Origin: Galerina marginata
Lineage: Eukaryota; Basidiomycota; Agaricomycetes; Agaricales; Galerinaceae
Length of the DNA: 64,000 nt
Reading direction: 5' to 3'
NCBI GenBank assembly: GCA_023014335.1
Contig: JAECYW010000034.1
Span: 186,001-250,000 of the forward strand
Below are positions 10,941 to 22,600 of this stretch, piece by piece; within the stretch, counting starts at the first letter, position 1, and each line of letters begins with the position of its first letter. The notes below the pieces were generated by a model. It saw only the letters and a program-made list of their open reading frames with translations, did no database searches and was not told the origin of the DNA. Both the position numbers and the translations under genes were made by a program.

Positions 10941-12590
10941 TCAAATTACTGTCTTGACTCCAACAGGCAGATCATCGGTGTGGCCACTCCCACAGATATA
11001 TTCCCGATCTTCACTTCCAATCTGTTCGAAGATTATCTTGAGGCCGGTAAATTCATCAAGGGATCTGATTATAAGATCTGCGTAGTCATAGGCGTAGATT
11101 GCAACAGCAAGTGTAAGGACGGGCTTTCCAATCGACAATCGTGAGGTCAAAAACGTTTTCACTGTTGAAGTCTCTTCTGCTGTTGGGAAGGACGCTAAAC
11201 CAATTTTCTGGAGTTGTGGAAGGAATGAAGGTACGATATCACCGGGAAAGCTTAGTAGAAATTGAAGGGTTTCAGCGTTTGTAAACAAAGTTTCGACGGA
11301 GGCTACCGATAAGATGAAGTCGGTAAGTCTCGAGTTGCAAGGTTGAAAAGTGGCCGGAGAGATTGCAAGCGACAAAGTCTTGACTTTGTGATAGGTATGT
11401 TGCGGTAGTTCAAGAAAAAGTGTCTCGGTCGTCTCAAGCGGACCTGGACCCTCTCCACGGAAGTCAAGATTGAAGCTAAAGGGACCTGTGGAATGAACTT
11501 GAGCCTCGAATTCGAATTGGTATCGGAGAAGCGTGAGGGAAATCTCAGACGCGCTGGCTAAGTCACAACGCCGAGAGTAGATGGAGAGCACACGCTTTGC
11601 AGACGATAACGTTTCTGCATCAGGAATGGCGCCGTTGTAGGTAAAACCCAAGGAACACCGGGCGGCTGGTGTAATATGCAAAAGAAAATCCACGTATGGG
11701 CGCATGTCAAACCAGGAGAGAATAAGGATCTGGGAAAGAGCCGGTGCCATGATATGTGATAGGGAAGCTCCTGTGCGATGGATGGCGTTGGAATCCTCGT
11801 CTACCAGGCATTCGAGCTGTGGCATATGGGTGAGCATTCCAAGTACGTCACCAGCTGATGCTGCGGCACTCAACGCAAGATAATGGAGATGGGCTAACCA
11901 CGGTGCGTCGTAGTTGAACCTGATATTGGGAGCGTAAAATGTTCGCAATGCTGGAGCGTGGTTACTGAAAATGACGAAGTCGGGATCAGAAAGGATTGGG
12001 GTGTATGTCTCATTCGCTTGTTCATACGAAAATAGCGTGACCCTGAAAATCTCGAGGACGTCGGACGAACGCTCAAAAGTTTTCCAAAGCCTCCCATCCT
12101 GACATCGGGAATCCGCGAAATTGAGTTCAAGCCATCGAATCCGATCCCAATAACTGTAGACAAGGTCCACGGCTATCTCCTGGTACCCCGAAAGCCCGTC
12201 GTGGCGATTGCCACCTAAAACGCAGAGCAGCGACTGACCTGTCCTCCGCAGAACCTCCTCTCTCCATTCGTCACGTTCAAGGCAGGTAATGTTGACAACC
12301 TGACCCCAAAGCGACGAAGACGACAGAATAAGTCGCCGCCACCTTTCACAGACTTGGGAACTGTGCCGGAGGGTCTCGAGCGCAGGGATTACATCGTCAT
12401 CTTCTTCGTCTTTCGGCATGTCATCCTCCAGATCGGCGTTTATCCAGAAGACGCGCCAGAGGATATCATTAGGAAGTTTAAGGATTGGAGATTTGGCCGC
12501 ATTCACTAGTGTAAGAAAGATAGTCTCGCGAGTTGGTTGAGAAAGAGAGTCGACGGAAGGGTGAATAATAGTGATTTTTCGTACTGACAT
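10941..12590 (-). CDS. F-box protein, about 549 aa
   Basis: I place the start at MSVRKITIIHPS (12590), because the 49 residues encoded further upstream in the same frame look non-conserved; a start at 12737 remains possible. The F-box lies near residues 35-100: ILKLPNDILWRVFWINADLE, an acidic insert (EDDMPKDEEDDDV), then LRHSSQVCERWRRLILSSSSLW. The C-terminal 400 residues are leucine-rich and irregular and should form the substrate-binding part. Expected role: substrate receptor of an SCF ubiquitin ligase in cytosol or nucleus. The acidic insert within the F-box region is unusual. There are no introns or internal stops. Confidence 0.82.
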   Translation of the reverse strand: MSVRKITIIHPSVDSLSQPTRETIFLTLVNAAKSPILKLPNDILWRVFWINADLEDDMPKDEEDDDVIPALETLRHSSQVCERWRRLILSSSSLWGQVVNITCLERDEWREEVLRRTGQSLLCVLGGNRHDGLSGYQEIAVDLVYSYWDRIRWLELNFADSRCQDGRLWKTFERSSDVLEIFRVTLFSYEQANETYTPILSDPDFVIFSNHAPALRTFYAPNIRFNYDAPWLAHLHYLALSAAASAGDVLGMLTHMPQLECLVDEDSNAIHRTGASLSHIMAPALSQILILSWFDMRPYVDFLLHITPAARCSLGFTYNGAIPDAETLSSAKRVLSIYSRRCDLASASEISLTLLRYQFEFEAQVHSTGPFSFNLDFRGEGPGPLETTETLFLELPQHTYHKVKTLSLAISPATFQPCNSRLTDFILSVASVETLFTNAETLQFLLSFPGDIVPSFLPQLQKIGLASFPTAEETSTVKTFLTSRLSIGKPVLTLAVAIYAYDYADLIIRSLDEFTGLKIIFEQIGSEDREYICGSGHTDDLPVGVKTVI

Positions 12591-15247
12591 GTCAAAAAAA
12601 GTGACTGGTGGTAATGGGCAGAGGGCTGCTGGGTGGGCCGGCACTCGTGAATCACTCGGCATGATGCGGCTTACCCTTTTTGGGACGCCAACATATACCG
12701 TGCGCGGTTCTCCAATCAATACTCTGGGTATTTTCACGGCCAGAAGTAAGAAAAAGAATTGAGAAAAGGAGCAAAAAGGGGGAAATTCACCAAATGACTC
12801 TGATACTTTGTGGGATTTTTCCTAGTTAAAATAAGCCTAAAACTTCACTTCTGCTGACTACAAAGCATCAAAAAATGCCGAGCGCGCATTCTGCGCGCAC
12901 ATAGGTCGTTTCTGAGTGACTTTCGGGTCCTGATTTCCGAATACTGACCTCAATAACTAATATAAAACCACAAAATTTTACCTGATTGTTTTTGTTACAA
13001 CTTTAAATCGTTGGAAATTTTTTCAGCCATTTCTGTAATTTATTTGAGACGCTATCGAGTGCACAAAAGCCAATCCAGCAGGAGCAAGAGTCTCAGACGC
13101 GCGGGAAGGTTGTCACGTGAGTTTACCTGCCATGGCAGATAACTTTTGAGTGTGCAAAAGTGAGATGTGCTCCATCAGCGACAATTAAAAAAATCAGAAG
13201 AGACAGAAGTGTTAAGTAGTGTACTAATTGCCCAATGGTAGAGTTTCATAATTTTAAGTCCATATTTGAGGCCGGAATTGACAACGCTTTCTTGACTTCC
13301 GTCATCAAGTTATCTGCCCGGAGCTTGCCGGGCAGATAAACACCCAGCTTATTGATCGGTCAACCGTGCGCTTCAACAGGCCTGGCTTCAATGAGCTCTT
13401 CTGGTTCATAGGTACATGATTTGAACATGAAGGTACTTGTATACTCAGACTGGCATCTATGGGCCTAATTTTAACCATCATCCACCCCTCAAGTTGGCAA
13501 CAACAGAAACCGTCCTTGCAATTTATGTAAGAATCCTGATGGTTAAGGCAAAGTAGCGGATTCAGAATATTTTCCGGCGACAACCGAACCCACGCATTGA
13601 TTGTATCTCAGACTACTCGATTACTAAATTCGAGGTAACTTGATGCTCAGCCGTAAATTTAACAACAGCGGGAAGCTTTGATGTATGCAACCTTCAGTGG
13701 ACAGAGGGACGGATATATTACAGCATACGAGAGATACTTTGAAGTTGTAGAATGAAATCAAACGTTGAAACGGCGTGCTCCCAGCTCCGTTTACATTGAA
13801 CAATCACCTTATTCACCGATAGTCTGCTTCTTGCTCTTCCGTTGCATATTTTTTCTTTGGTCCCGGAGATACCTACATCTAAACGACGGGGACTCGATGT
13901 CAAGGGAAAGCGAGAGGAATATATTGCATATCGGCTGCGCTTTGGAAAGGGCGGCTTGGTGGAATGATTATCGACACTACCGCAGAAGTTAGAACGGTAA
14001 ACTTGAAAATGATGTCGGAGGAAGTACACCTTGGGGATCGGTCTTGATTTCAATTCTTCGAACCAGGACGGTGCCCATTGGTTTAACTATACACGTGTAT
14101 CACTCCGCCGACTAATTTTGTAAGGAAATTTCGTGGCAAGTGCTTAATTTTATTAATGAACATGCCTTGCCTCTCGGGGGATTTCACCTGCCGAATCCTA
14201 AAGTTCTATCGAATCCATGCCGGGGCAGACTTAGCACTCGCATACTAAGCGAGCTACATATTGCTTCCTTCCTTCCATTATCTAAGCTAGCTAAGGTAGG
14301 CTATTCGAAAGAGCGATACTTTATAAAGGGTCGACTTCGTCGACATAGCCTTGCTGTAATTTCATTGTCATAATCTGAGATCCAGGCGATTGTAACTCGC
14401 TTTAATCGACTTGTAATTCTCAAAGTTCAATAGGGGGAACCTTACTGTTATACAGCAAGGCCATCTCATCCACGATTGTAAGTTTGCGATATTCGGCGTT
14501 GTCGTTCGCGCCATAATAGTTACCATCGCCAAACCCATACTAGTCCGCCGTCACATTCACCCGGAGTTCGCATTGCAGTCCTCGAAACATTCCTCCTGTC
14601 TGCCGTCAAGCTCAGGTTCAAATTCAATCACCGTTTTCAACCAGTAAGCATCCATTGTTCTCCATGATATTCTCAATATTTTTAGCCGGACGGTAACGTC
14701 TCACGTCTGGGCCGTCAACAGAGCGGTTTAAGTAATGCCGGTTGGAGCTGGGTGGGTCCACCCGATCATCCCTGCTTCACACGACGTGAACGTGAAAGGA
14801 TGAATGGAATGCTATTTATGTCTCTATCGTGATGCGACCCAATATCAACGTCGAAATACACTACTGAGGTGGGAATTTTTTGCCAGTGGTCAAAAGGCGA
14901 GTCACGGCGCTTGGATTTTGCCACGACATTTTGCTCTCATAATTGAGGGGTACACGGGATGGCAAAACGAGAGACCAAAAGCCAAACGACGTGCCCAGAC
15001 GTTTTGACTCTCGTCAAAGTAGTCCGGCCCCAGTAGTGATACGTGCAGCGTGCGCAATAGAGCGGCGAATAACTTATGAAAAGGTTATTCGGAACTAATC
15101 CATGTCTTGAGATGAAGGTTGACAACATTGACATGTCGGCAGGAGAAGCTGTCGGAGCTTCACGCATTGCTCAAATAGTCGTATGTAAAGGATGCGGCCA
15201 AGACTCAACTCTTTCTTACCCACCCATAATATCGTTTCATTACTACC
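12591..15247. other. No supported gene; includes upstream region of the oxygenase gene
   Basis: About 2.6 kb with only short frames on both strands and several A/T-rich tracts. Nothing resembles a protein domain, tRNA or retroelement. The last few hundred bases should hold the promoter of the gene that starts at 15248. Confidence 0.45.
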
Positions 15248-18200
15248 ATGGCGAATATCGACGCTGCTCAGGCTCTCTCATTAGGGGTCGATGCTATTCA
15301 CTATGCAAACCGACCCCCACCAATCGCACCGACTGGATACTATGATTGGGAAGTGTCGAGTGACCCCGCTGCCGGACGCAAAGGGCACTCTCTAGTGAGC
15401 AACTTGATCACCGAGGTGGAAACTTTGAAGTCCAAGGGAACGTTCAAACCAGACCCTAATGCTATTGTAAGTCCTTTCTTCGTTTATAATCTTTACGTCG
15501 ATTTACCTGATCTTCTCTTAACACAGGCTGCATTTGCTGATACTATTGCACATCCTACCGCTGCGGATGATCGCAAGGGGGCCGTAAGTAAAATTAACTG
15601 TCAATGACCTTGTGCCTGACGTTCCAAATCATTCAGTTCGCGGATGGTCTTGGCATACTCGCCAGACTTGATCCGGACAGTGACCTTTCTAAGAAGTTGA
15701 ACGACGGGGTAATCGACACGCTTTACAATACCGTTCCTCACCCTCCTGCCTCCTTCCTCAGCCCCGCCTACTCATTCCGTCAAGCCGACGGTGGTTGTAA
15801 CAACCTCGAAAACCACGATCTAGGACGGGCAGGGACTCCTTACGCCCGCAGCGTACAAGGGAAAGCCGGATTGCCCAGATCATCACTTCCTGATTCGGGA
15901 CTTATTTTCGACACGATCTTGAAGAGGAAAGGGGTTAGCTATAATTAAATCCCACGCGACGCGTTGTTGCTGACCTTCACGTGACAGCAACAAAACCATT
16001 CTGGCGGAATGTCGAGTTTGATCTTCGCCTTCGCTTCCATCGTTACCCACTCCTTGTTCCGAACGGATACCTCGAACATTTATATCAACAATGCCAGCTC
16101 TTACCTCGACCTCAGCCCGGTATATGGTAGCAGTACGTTGCTTCATCAATTGCTCGTAAGAGTGTTGCTCACACCCAACATTTCAGACCAAGAAGCCCAG
16201 GACAAAGTTCGGGACAAAGCCCAAGGTCGTGGGTTGCTGTACCCCGATACCTTTTCAGAGGAGCGACTCCTCTTTCTGCCGCCTGCCACCAGCGTTCTTC
16301 TTGTCGTTTTCAGTCGTAACCATAATGTTTGTCTTCACTGCATTTTTGAGATTTACCCACTGAAAAGCGAACGTTTATCCAGTATATCGCCAACAAGATC
16401 CTCAAGATCAACGAGCGTGGGCGATGGTCCGACCCTCCTCCGACTGACCCCGCTCAGAGAGCGCTTCAAGACGAGGAGATCTTTCAAACGGCTAAACTAA
16501 TCAAGTACACATTTTGATTGGTGTTTCTGGCTTACAATTTCTGACAAAGTCTCCTCCAGCTGCGGGCATTTCATGAGCTGCATCATGGGCGACTATGTAG
16601 CAGGCTTCCTCGGTTCTTCGGAGGGTTGTAATTGGAATATGAACGCATTTGACGTGAGTTAGCTTACCTTCAACCTTACGTTCAGGACTGACCTCTTTCT
16701 ACGTGCTGGCGATGTCAGGTCATCAACGGCAAGGATTTGAAAGTTAGCCGTGGACTCGGAAACCACGTTAGCGTCGAGTTCAACATACTGTATAGGGTAC
16801 ACCATGATTTCTCTGACTGTATGATTTTCAGCTTATTCGAACTTTCTTTTAGTGGCACGCGACTGTATCGCAAACCGATGAGGCGTGGACTGAAGATGTC
16901 TTCAAGCAGGCTTTTGGCGACAAGCCCTTTGACCAGGTAGGCACTGCCAAAATCCTCGTAACAACACAGCTCATGTTCGTTCTCCAGCTCACGTTGGCTG
17001 ACCTTGGCCAAGTAGCGGCGATATTTGCTGACGTGCCCCCCAATCCCGCCGAGCGCACTTTCGCTGGGTGAGTACCTAGTCCTTTCCTTAAGTAATCATA
17101 TCTGGTGTTCGCTCGTGCTGATGGTGCCTCTCCCTGAATTATAGTATTCAACGTGGCCCCGATGGCAGGTTCTCCGACGACGATCTTGCCAACATCCTGC
17201 ACATCGCCACCGCGAATCCAGCCAGCGCCTTCCGTGGACGTGGAACTCCGCCCGTTCTTCGTCTTGTGGAGATGATGGGCATCGAGCAGTCCAGGCAGTG
17301 GGGCCTTTGCACGATGAACGAATTTAGAGCTTTCCTCGGGCTTCGACGTGCGTAAACATTTTTTTTTTCGTTTCTCCTCGGTAATGGACTGAGAAGTTCT
17401 TAAATTTTTTTTATAGAATTCGAAACATTCGAGGAATGGAATCCCGATCCTGAGATCGCCGGTGCTGCTCGTCGTTTGTACGGCCATGTTGACAATCTTG
17501 AACTCTATGTGAGTCGAATCATTTTCGATTACTTGTTCTCGCTTACTGTTTGTATAGACGGGACTGCAAGCTGAGTCTACTATGCCACTGACCGACGGCT
17601 CTCGTTTTGCCTGTGGTTATACTGTATGCTTCAAGTCCCTTGTTGTTGCTATCATCTAATTAAAAGCATCACAGACAACTCGTGCCGTTCTTGGTGACGC
17701 TATTGCTCTCGTTCGCGGAGACCGCTTCTACACAAGCGACTTTACTCGTACGTGATACTTCTCATACATTTATTTTAATTTTTTACGTTTCGCCGCAGCC
17801 ATTAACCTGACAACTTGGGGTTTCCACGACTGCCAGCGCGATATGAACAACGGCGGCCAAGGAGGACAGAGTACGTTCATCTGTGTGACTTGCACCCTAT
17901 GATGGCTGATGCGCCTTGATAGTTCCGAAGCTTCTGCTCCGTAACTTGCCACGTCACTTCCCTTGGGTAGGTGGTTCGTTTTCTTGAGCTTCGCCACCTA
18001 ATGGGTGTCTTTCAGAACTCGGTATATTCCCTGTACCCGTTCTTCACGCCGCAGCATATGCAAACGAGTTTGACTCGCCAAGGCCTCCAGGCTAAGTACG
18101 AATTCTCCGCTCCGAAGACTATTCAGGAGCCCAAAGTACTCAACACTTTAACTGGGATCAAGACCGTATTCAGCGACCCCTCTCGCTTCAAAATCATCTA

Positions 18201-19918
18201 CCAGAAAGTTGGATATGGATCTATTCTCATGTTCGACGATCGTGCCCAGTATGTTTTCTTGCTTCTAATGTGTTCGTTATGACGGCCAACAACCTTTGAT
18301 CGCTTTAGGCATGACAGCGATCGTGCATACGTCTTGCACGCAATGTACCCGGATAAGAACTCGATTGCTGAACACGCCTCCTACTTCGGATCAATGGTCA
18401 AGGCGAAGTTGAACGAGTCAGCCTGGTCGTCAGTGAATTCGTCTTCTCTAATAATCCTTGAATAAGCCCTCTCCACAGGTACAACGGAGTTCCAGGAAAA
18501 TATGTCGACATCGTCAAGGATGTCATTTATCCTAGTATGGCCCATGTAGCAGCTAATAAATTCGTTCGTATTGTTTCCAATTCCTCTGTTTATGATGCGT
18601 TGTCTGACACTTCGCCTTGTAGACTGGGATTGCGCTGAAGACAAAGGACAACCCTAGAGGAATTTTTACGGAATTAGAGCTGTTTGAGATGCTTGCTGTG
18701 CTTGTAAGGGAGAAGCTTCTCAATTTAATTGACCAGCAACTGATCTCATATTCAGTTCACGTTCGTAACGTTCGTTTCCAGGAGAAGTTTTTTGCTGACG
18801 GGCTGCTGACACTTCAGTGATACCTTCCTCACGTTCGACACCCCTGAGTCCGCCTTCGCCCTTCACGAATCTTCTCTTAAGGCGGGAACCGTCATCGGAG
18901 CCCTTACTGCCAAGTCCATCTTGGAGGCCAACCCAGCAGCCTCTCCCGTACGTTCTATCGGTGCCTCTCCTCTGTTTCACTCTTGACTTTTCTCTTTTAT
19001 CTGCAGAACATCATCGGCCGCCTTGCCGCCAGCGTTACATCCTTCATCTGGCCACCAAACAACAACACATGGTACCCTTTCCTTAGCAGGATGGCCGCGA
19101 CAGGCAAGCCCATCGACCAGCTCCTCGGCAACATTCTGGGGGTAACTGTCGGCGCTTCCGTCAACCACGGCCACGCTGTCGTTAACGTTGTCAACTTCTA
19201 TTTGGACGCCTCCCACAAGAAAGAGAAGGACCACATCGTCGAGCTCGTGAAATACAATGATGCTGATAGTAATGCGTTGTTACTGGGCTATGTTTCCGAG
19301 GCTATGCGTGCGTCTGCCGATATATTTACTCTGTATGTCATTGATTTTCTAACTAATCTGTGATCTAGGCCTCAAGCCTCAGTTCGACGGTATCTGGCGT
19401 GAAGCCACTGTCGACGCCGTCATCAATCAAGGTCCAGGTCTTCCTCCTCTGGAGGTCAAGGCTGGTGATCGTATCAGAGGCAGTTTCCGCAATGCTCATC
19501 TTAATGTAAGTCCTCAAAGGATATCGCCTGTCTATATCTAATACCCGCTTTTCATGCGCAGCCTCTCGACTTCCCTGAACCAACCACCGTCAATCCCCGC
19601 CGTCCAGTAAACTCTTACGCCACGCTTAACGGCGCCGGCTTCCACAGCTGCCCTGGTCTTAATTACGCGCAGAAGGCCATTGTCGAGGCTGTCAAGATCA
19701 TTTTCTCGCTCAAGAACATCCGTCGTGCACCAGGAGCCGCTGGAACATTGAGGCAGTTTTCTGAGATCGTGCATGAGACCGAGGTCGACTCCTTCATTCA
19801 GCGAAATGGAACTGTAAGCGCCTGGCCTGGGTCTATGCACGTTGTGGTATGTCGTTGTTATTGTGTTATGGCTGATGGTCTGATGACTAACTTTGTTTTC
19901 GAACAGTGGGATGCTTGA
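15248..19918 (+). CDS. Fatty acid dioxygenase-cytochrome P450 fusion (linoleate diol synthase / psi-producing oxygenase family)
   Basis: This family has a haem peroxidase-like domain that oxygenates linoleic or oleic acid to a hydroperoxide and a P450 domain that isomerises it, giving oxylipin signals. More than fifteen short exons run from MANIDAAQAL to a terminal WDA stop. Dioxygenase landmarks are HDLGRAGTPYARSV, the distal His region FASIVTHSLFRTD, SYLDLSPVYG and DKAQGRGLLYPDTFSEERL. The YRWHAT motif (catalytic Tyr, proximal His) is split by an intron near 16797-16853. The P450 part has the ExxR-type SEAMR near 19300 and the haem Cys in GAGFHSCPGL near 19640, so both halves look catalytically complete. 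One junction, 18700-18822, only stays in frame with a 5-base micro-exon or an unusual splice site. Position specificity (8R or 10R; diol or epoxy alcohol) cannot be read from sequence. Confidence 0.9.
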
Positions 19919-20082
19919 ACTTTGTATCGTACCTTTATTCCAGTCATGTGCATTCAGGCTCAAGAGTTATGGCTTAGTCCAATGAAGGCGGCATGTATCT
20001 ATCATAGTGCGGTTATTCAAAATCAAGTTGTGGTTAGGGAAGTCATCCATACGGGTTAAGTACAAAATGTCTATGAAGGTGC

Positions 20083-20352
20083 TTAGAGCCAGCCAATTGC
20101 AAGGTGCGAAAAACGATCCTTCAAGACAAATCCTCTGTCTGTCCACGAAACCAGACAGTCCAAAGTTGGACAGTTGATTTCTAGGTCGCTCATAGTACCC
20201 TCAGCGCCAATCGTGTTCATCACAATGCTAGTCTTGTAGACTCTTATTTGCTGATCCTGGATTCTTGTCCCATTTAGTTCGGTTGTGAAATGTATTGAGT
20301 TTATTTCGTTATGGACGCAAGATACGTCTGCTGAACATCTAGAGACAGACAA
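20083..20352 (-). CDS. Hypothetical small protein, possibly a partial gene
   Basis: An 89-codon minus-strand frame of unknown function. What supports it is the duplicated copy near 26437-26600: the encoded segment around VMNTIGAEG and LKDRFSHL is recognisable there as VMNQTGAEE and LKGHFSHL, whereas surrounding bases have drifted. That pattern suggests past coding constraint. The second copy contains an in-frame stop and may be dead or spliced. No signal peptide, membrane segment or known motif is visible. It lies about 430 bases downstream of the DUF6593-like gene on the same strand and could be a separate gene or a relic. Confidence 0.3.
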   Translation of the reverse strand: MSVSRCSADVSCVHNEINSIHFTTELNGTRIQDQQIRVYKTSIVMNTIGAEGTMSDLEINCPTLDCLVSWTDRGFVLKDRFSHLAIGWL

Positions 20353-20379
20353 GGTGAAAACATTATGAAAACCAGTTCT

Positions 20380-20620
20380 AGATGGAGAAGTAAAGTCAAA
20401 AGAAGGGCTAGAAGCGTAACTATTAAAGTCCGGAGATTATATTATACGTTATTAAATAAACGAAGGTCCGGCACTGAAGCCTAAGAATTCTACTCCAATA
20501 AATGGAGAGGGAATGTCAAAAGGAGGGCAAGAAGCGTAACTATTAACAGTCCGGAGATTATACCTACTATACTGTATTATATGTTGTTAAAATAAGTGAA
20601 GTCCCGTCACTGAATCTTCG
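20380..20620. repeat. Two tandem units of about 120 bases
   Basis: The units near 20380-20497 and 20500-20620 share AGAAGCGTAACTATTAA, then GTCCGGAGATTATA, then a TATT/GTTATTAAA tract and CACTGAA. A related tract lies at about 26950-27140 in the second duplication copy, downstream of its gene. They are non-coding; function unknown. Confidence 0.7.
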
Positions 20621-20785
20621 GTGAGTCATAGGACTGGAGATCAGTTCCATCATCCTTTCTCATCCAGACGACGACTGGCAGTCGGTCGCTAGGTGCGTCT
20701 TCGTCTGAGAAGAACTGTTTCTTCTGACCCTGTGATGAGTTGCCGCCTTTATCCTTGCACTTGCGCTGCCTCTAGACTCGCTACA

Positions 20786-21508
20786 TTAGTCTAATGCTCT
20801 CCCACTAAAGAGGAGAATTGTCGAAAGAATGGACGGCTTGAAAAGGCCCGCTGGAAAAGCTTCGCCAGTAAGCTCGAGGTAGACTTTGGTCATGCCACTG
20901 CCCAACCTCATTCGCGCAAACTCCACAGGAGGATGCGGTCCTGCGTTATACAGCTGAAAAAAAAATCCTAACTCGTAAGCTAGGAAGTAACCGTCGTTGA
21001 ATCGGTTCTTGCACGTACATAAATGCCATTTTCTCGAGGGATCCACGCATACGTCTTCCCCCCCACGACCATGATGCGATACCTGCAAAAAGCTGTTAAC
21101 TACTATCAGAAAGAGTAATCTGACTGACGTTTGATCCCGCGAGAGCTTCAGAAAATCATTAGCCCGTTGCAGAGCAAGACCATCTGCCGCCTCAACAGTT
21201 GGGTGCTGCCCCCATCGAATTACTGCAGCTGGCGAAGGGTTGTTGGCTTTTAAAACGGTTGTTATCGAGCCATTGGTGTGTACCGTGAAGAAATTGTGGT
21301 CATTAGGGCCCAAGACAACACAATTTCTGATATCTGGGTTGAAGGAAGTGAAGGTGAATTTTTGGACGGATGTTGGTCTTTCTAGGAAGGATGGAAGTGC
21401 GCCGAATGTAGGCGCTGAGGAAGTCGGCCGCCAGGGCCATTGGTTAATAGAGTGGGGATTTTGTGGATTATACCACCCAGCTTGGGCGTATGGATTATTA
21501 ATGTTCAT
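20786..21508 (-). CDS. DUF6593-like conserved basidiomycete protein, copy 1
   Basis: The start is MNINNPYAQAGWYNPQNP, which is conserved in all three copies of this window and so preferred over an in-frame Met 23 codons upstream. A Pro/Asn/Ser-rich N-terminus is followed by a beta-rich domain (FTFTSFNPDI, NCVVLGPNDHNFFTV, VIRWGQHPTVE). The downstream exons carry YNAGPHPPVEFARMRL, KVYLELTGEAFPAGL and ILSTILLFSGRALD. Two introns are needed: one near 21076-21125, and one with its acceptor near 20954. The family resembles DUF6593, an expanded agaricomycete family of unknown function. No signal peptide is seen, so it is probably intracellular. It lies in a duplicated segment with copy 2. Confidence 0.72.
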   Translation of the reverse strand: MNINNPYAQAGWYNPQNPHSINQWPWRPTSSAPTFGALPSFLERPTSVQKFTFTSFNPDIRNCVVLGPNDHNFFTVHTNGSITTVLKANNPSPAAVIRWGQHPTVEAADGLALQRANDFLKLSRDQTSVRLLFLIVVNSFLQVSHHGRGGEDVCVDPSRKWHLCTCKNRFNDGYFLAYELGFFFQLYNAGPHPPVEFARMRLGSGMTKVYLELTGEAFPAGLFKPSILSTILLFSGRALD

Positions 21509-22600
21509 TAGAACTCTCCAGTCAGACGGTATCGAACAAGAAAGTATTGAATTTGCATACCACGAACGACCTCTCATCTTATACAGAAAGGTATGTGATC
21601 AGAAGCTGCGTCGCAATTATTCGGATTTTTCAAGACTGGGCAATTCGGCGATCAGGATCAGTCCTAAACGACACAGAATGGGCTCTACATTTTCCGAGGT
21701 CGAGTAAGTCATACGTGAAACCGACGAGGACAACGGTACCGCACCAAGTCATATCGACGCGCGGCCAGTGATTTGTAACCGTCGACCGAGAACGACCAGA
21801 ATGTGGAAGAGCTGAAGCGGTGCGTGCATGACTAAGTAGAACGTCAGGACATCTTATCAGACCCAACCCGACCCGGTCGAATAATCTGCTGCGAATGTCG
21901 GAGTGCTTCAGGCAAGACGATGATTAGATGCGATTATTCTCGGAGTTCCGTCTTCTGAAAGTTCTACCACCGACATCCGACCCCGGCGAAGGCGGTTATG
22001 ACGTAGCAAGAGAGAAATAAGACACGGCGAAAAGAACTTGTGGGCGACTAGTGACATCCAAGTATACACTGGGCAGAGGGGAAACAATGACATTTTAGGC
22101 TTCCGGATCACATTAACCGTCGATCGCAACTAATCTGGGAACGCCAAGTACCATACACCCCGAAGATCTAAAAAACAAATGGTCCGAGCTCTGGACATCC
22201 GGGATCACAGGAAGGCATAGTTCTGATGCCCCGAAAGCGCTAGATTTAGATGATGATGAACTTTCCAGAAGGAGTTTCCCTTTTAAGAGCCAGAAGAAAG
22301 GGGCAATCTGAATTGAAGCGCCCAAAAATCGCCCTATTCACGCGTTTTGTTGGCTGGTTGGACATCAATGAACCCGCCCGCTGAAACAAAGTTGAAAAAA
22401 GACTCGTAATAATTTTCAGAGATATATAATACTGACCGGTAGGTACTCAAAGCGCGTTCTAAATCGAACAGTTAGTAATAATATCCAACTGAAAAAGGTC
22501 ACTTGACAAGAAATGGCAAATTCATAAAGAGAAAACTGATAATGCTACGCACTGGAGCTCCTTCAATTTGGGAATGGGCAAGAGTCTGGCACCTAGAGTA

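Larger units (their letters stand above)
20083..22600. repeat. Segmental duplication, copy A (direct)
   Basis: This segment is colinear with 26437-29120. Both contain the small frame, the short repeat tract, the DUF6593-like gene and about 1 kb of upstream sequence. Shared stretches include GTGAAACCGACGAGGACAA and GAACAAGAAAGTA upstream of the gene. Edges are approximate because the copies have drifted and contain indels. Confidence 0.75.

Noticed and set aside
16849..17487. Long minus-strand frame of 212 codons
   Set aside because: It lies antisense to exons of the oxygenase, whose plus-strand protein is clearly conserved; it has no domain of its own.
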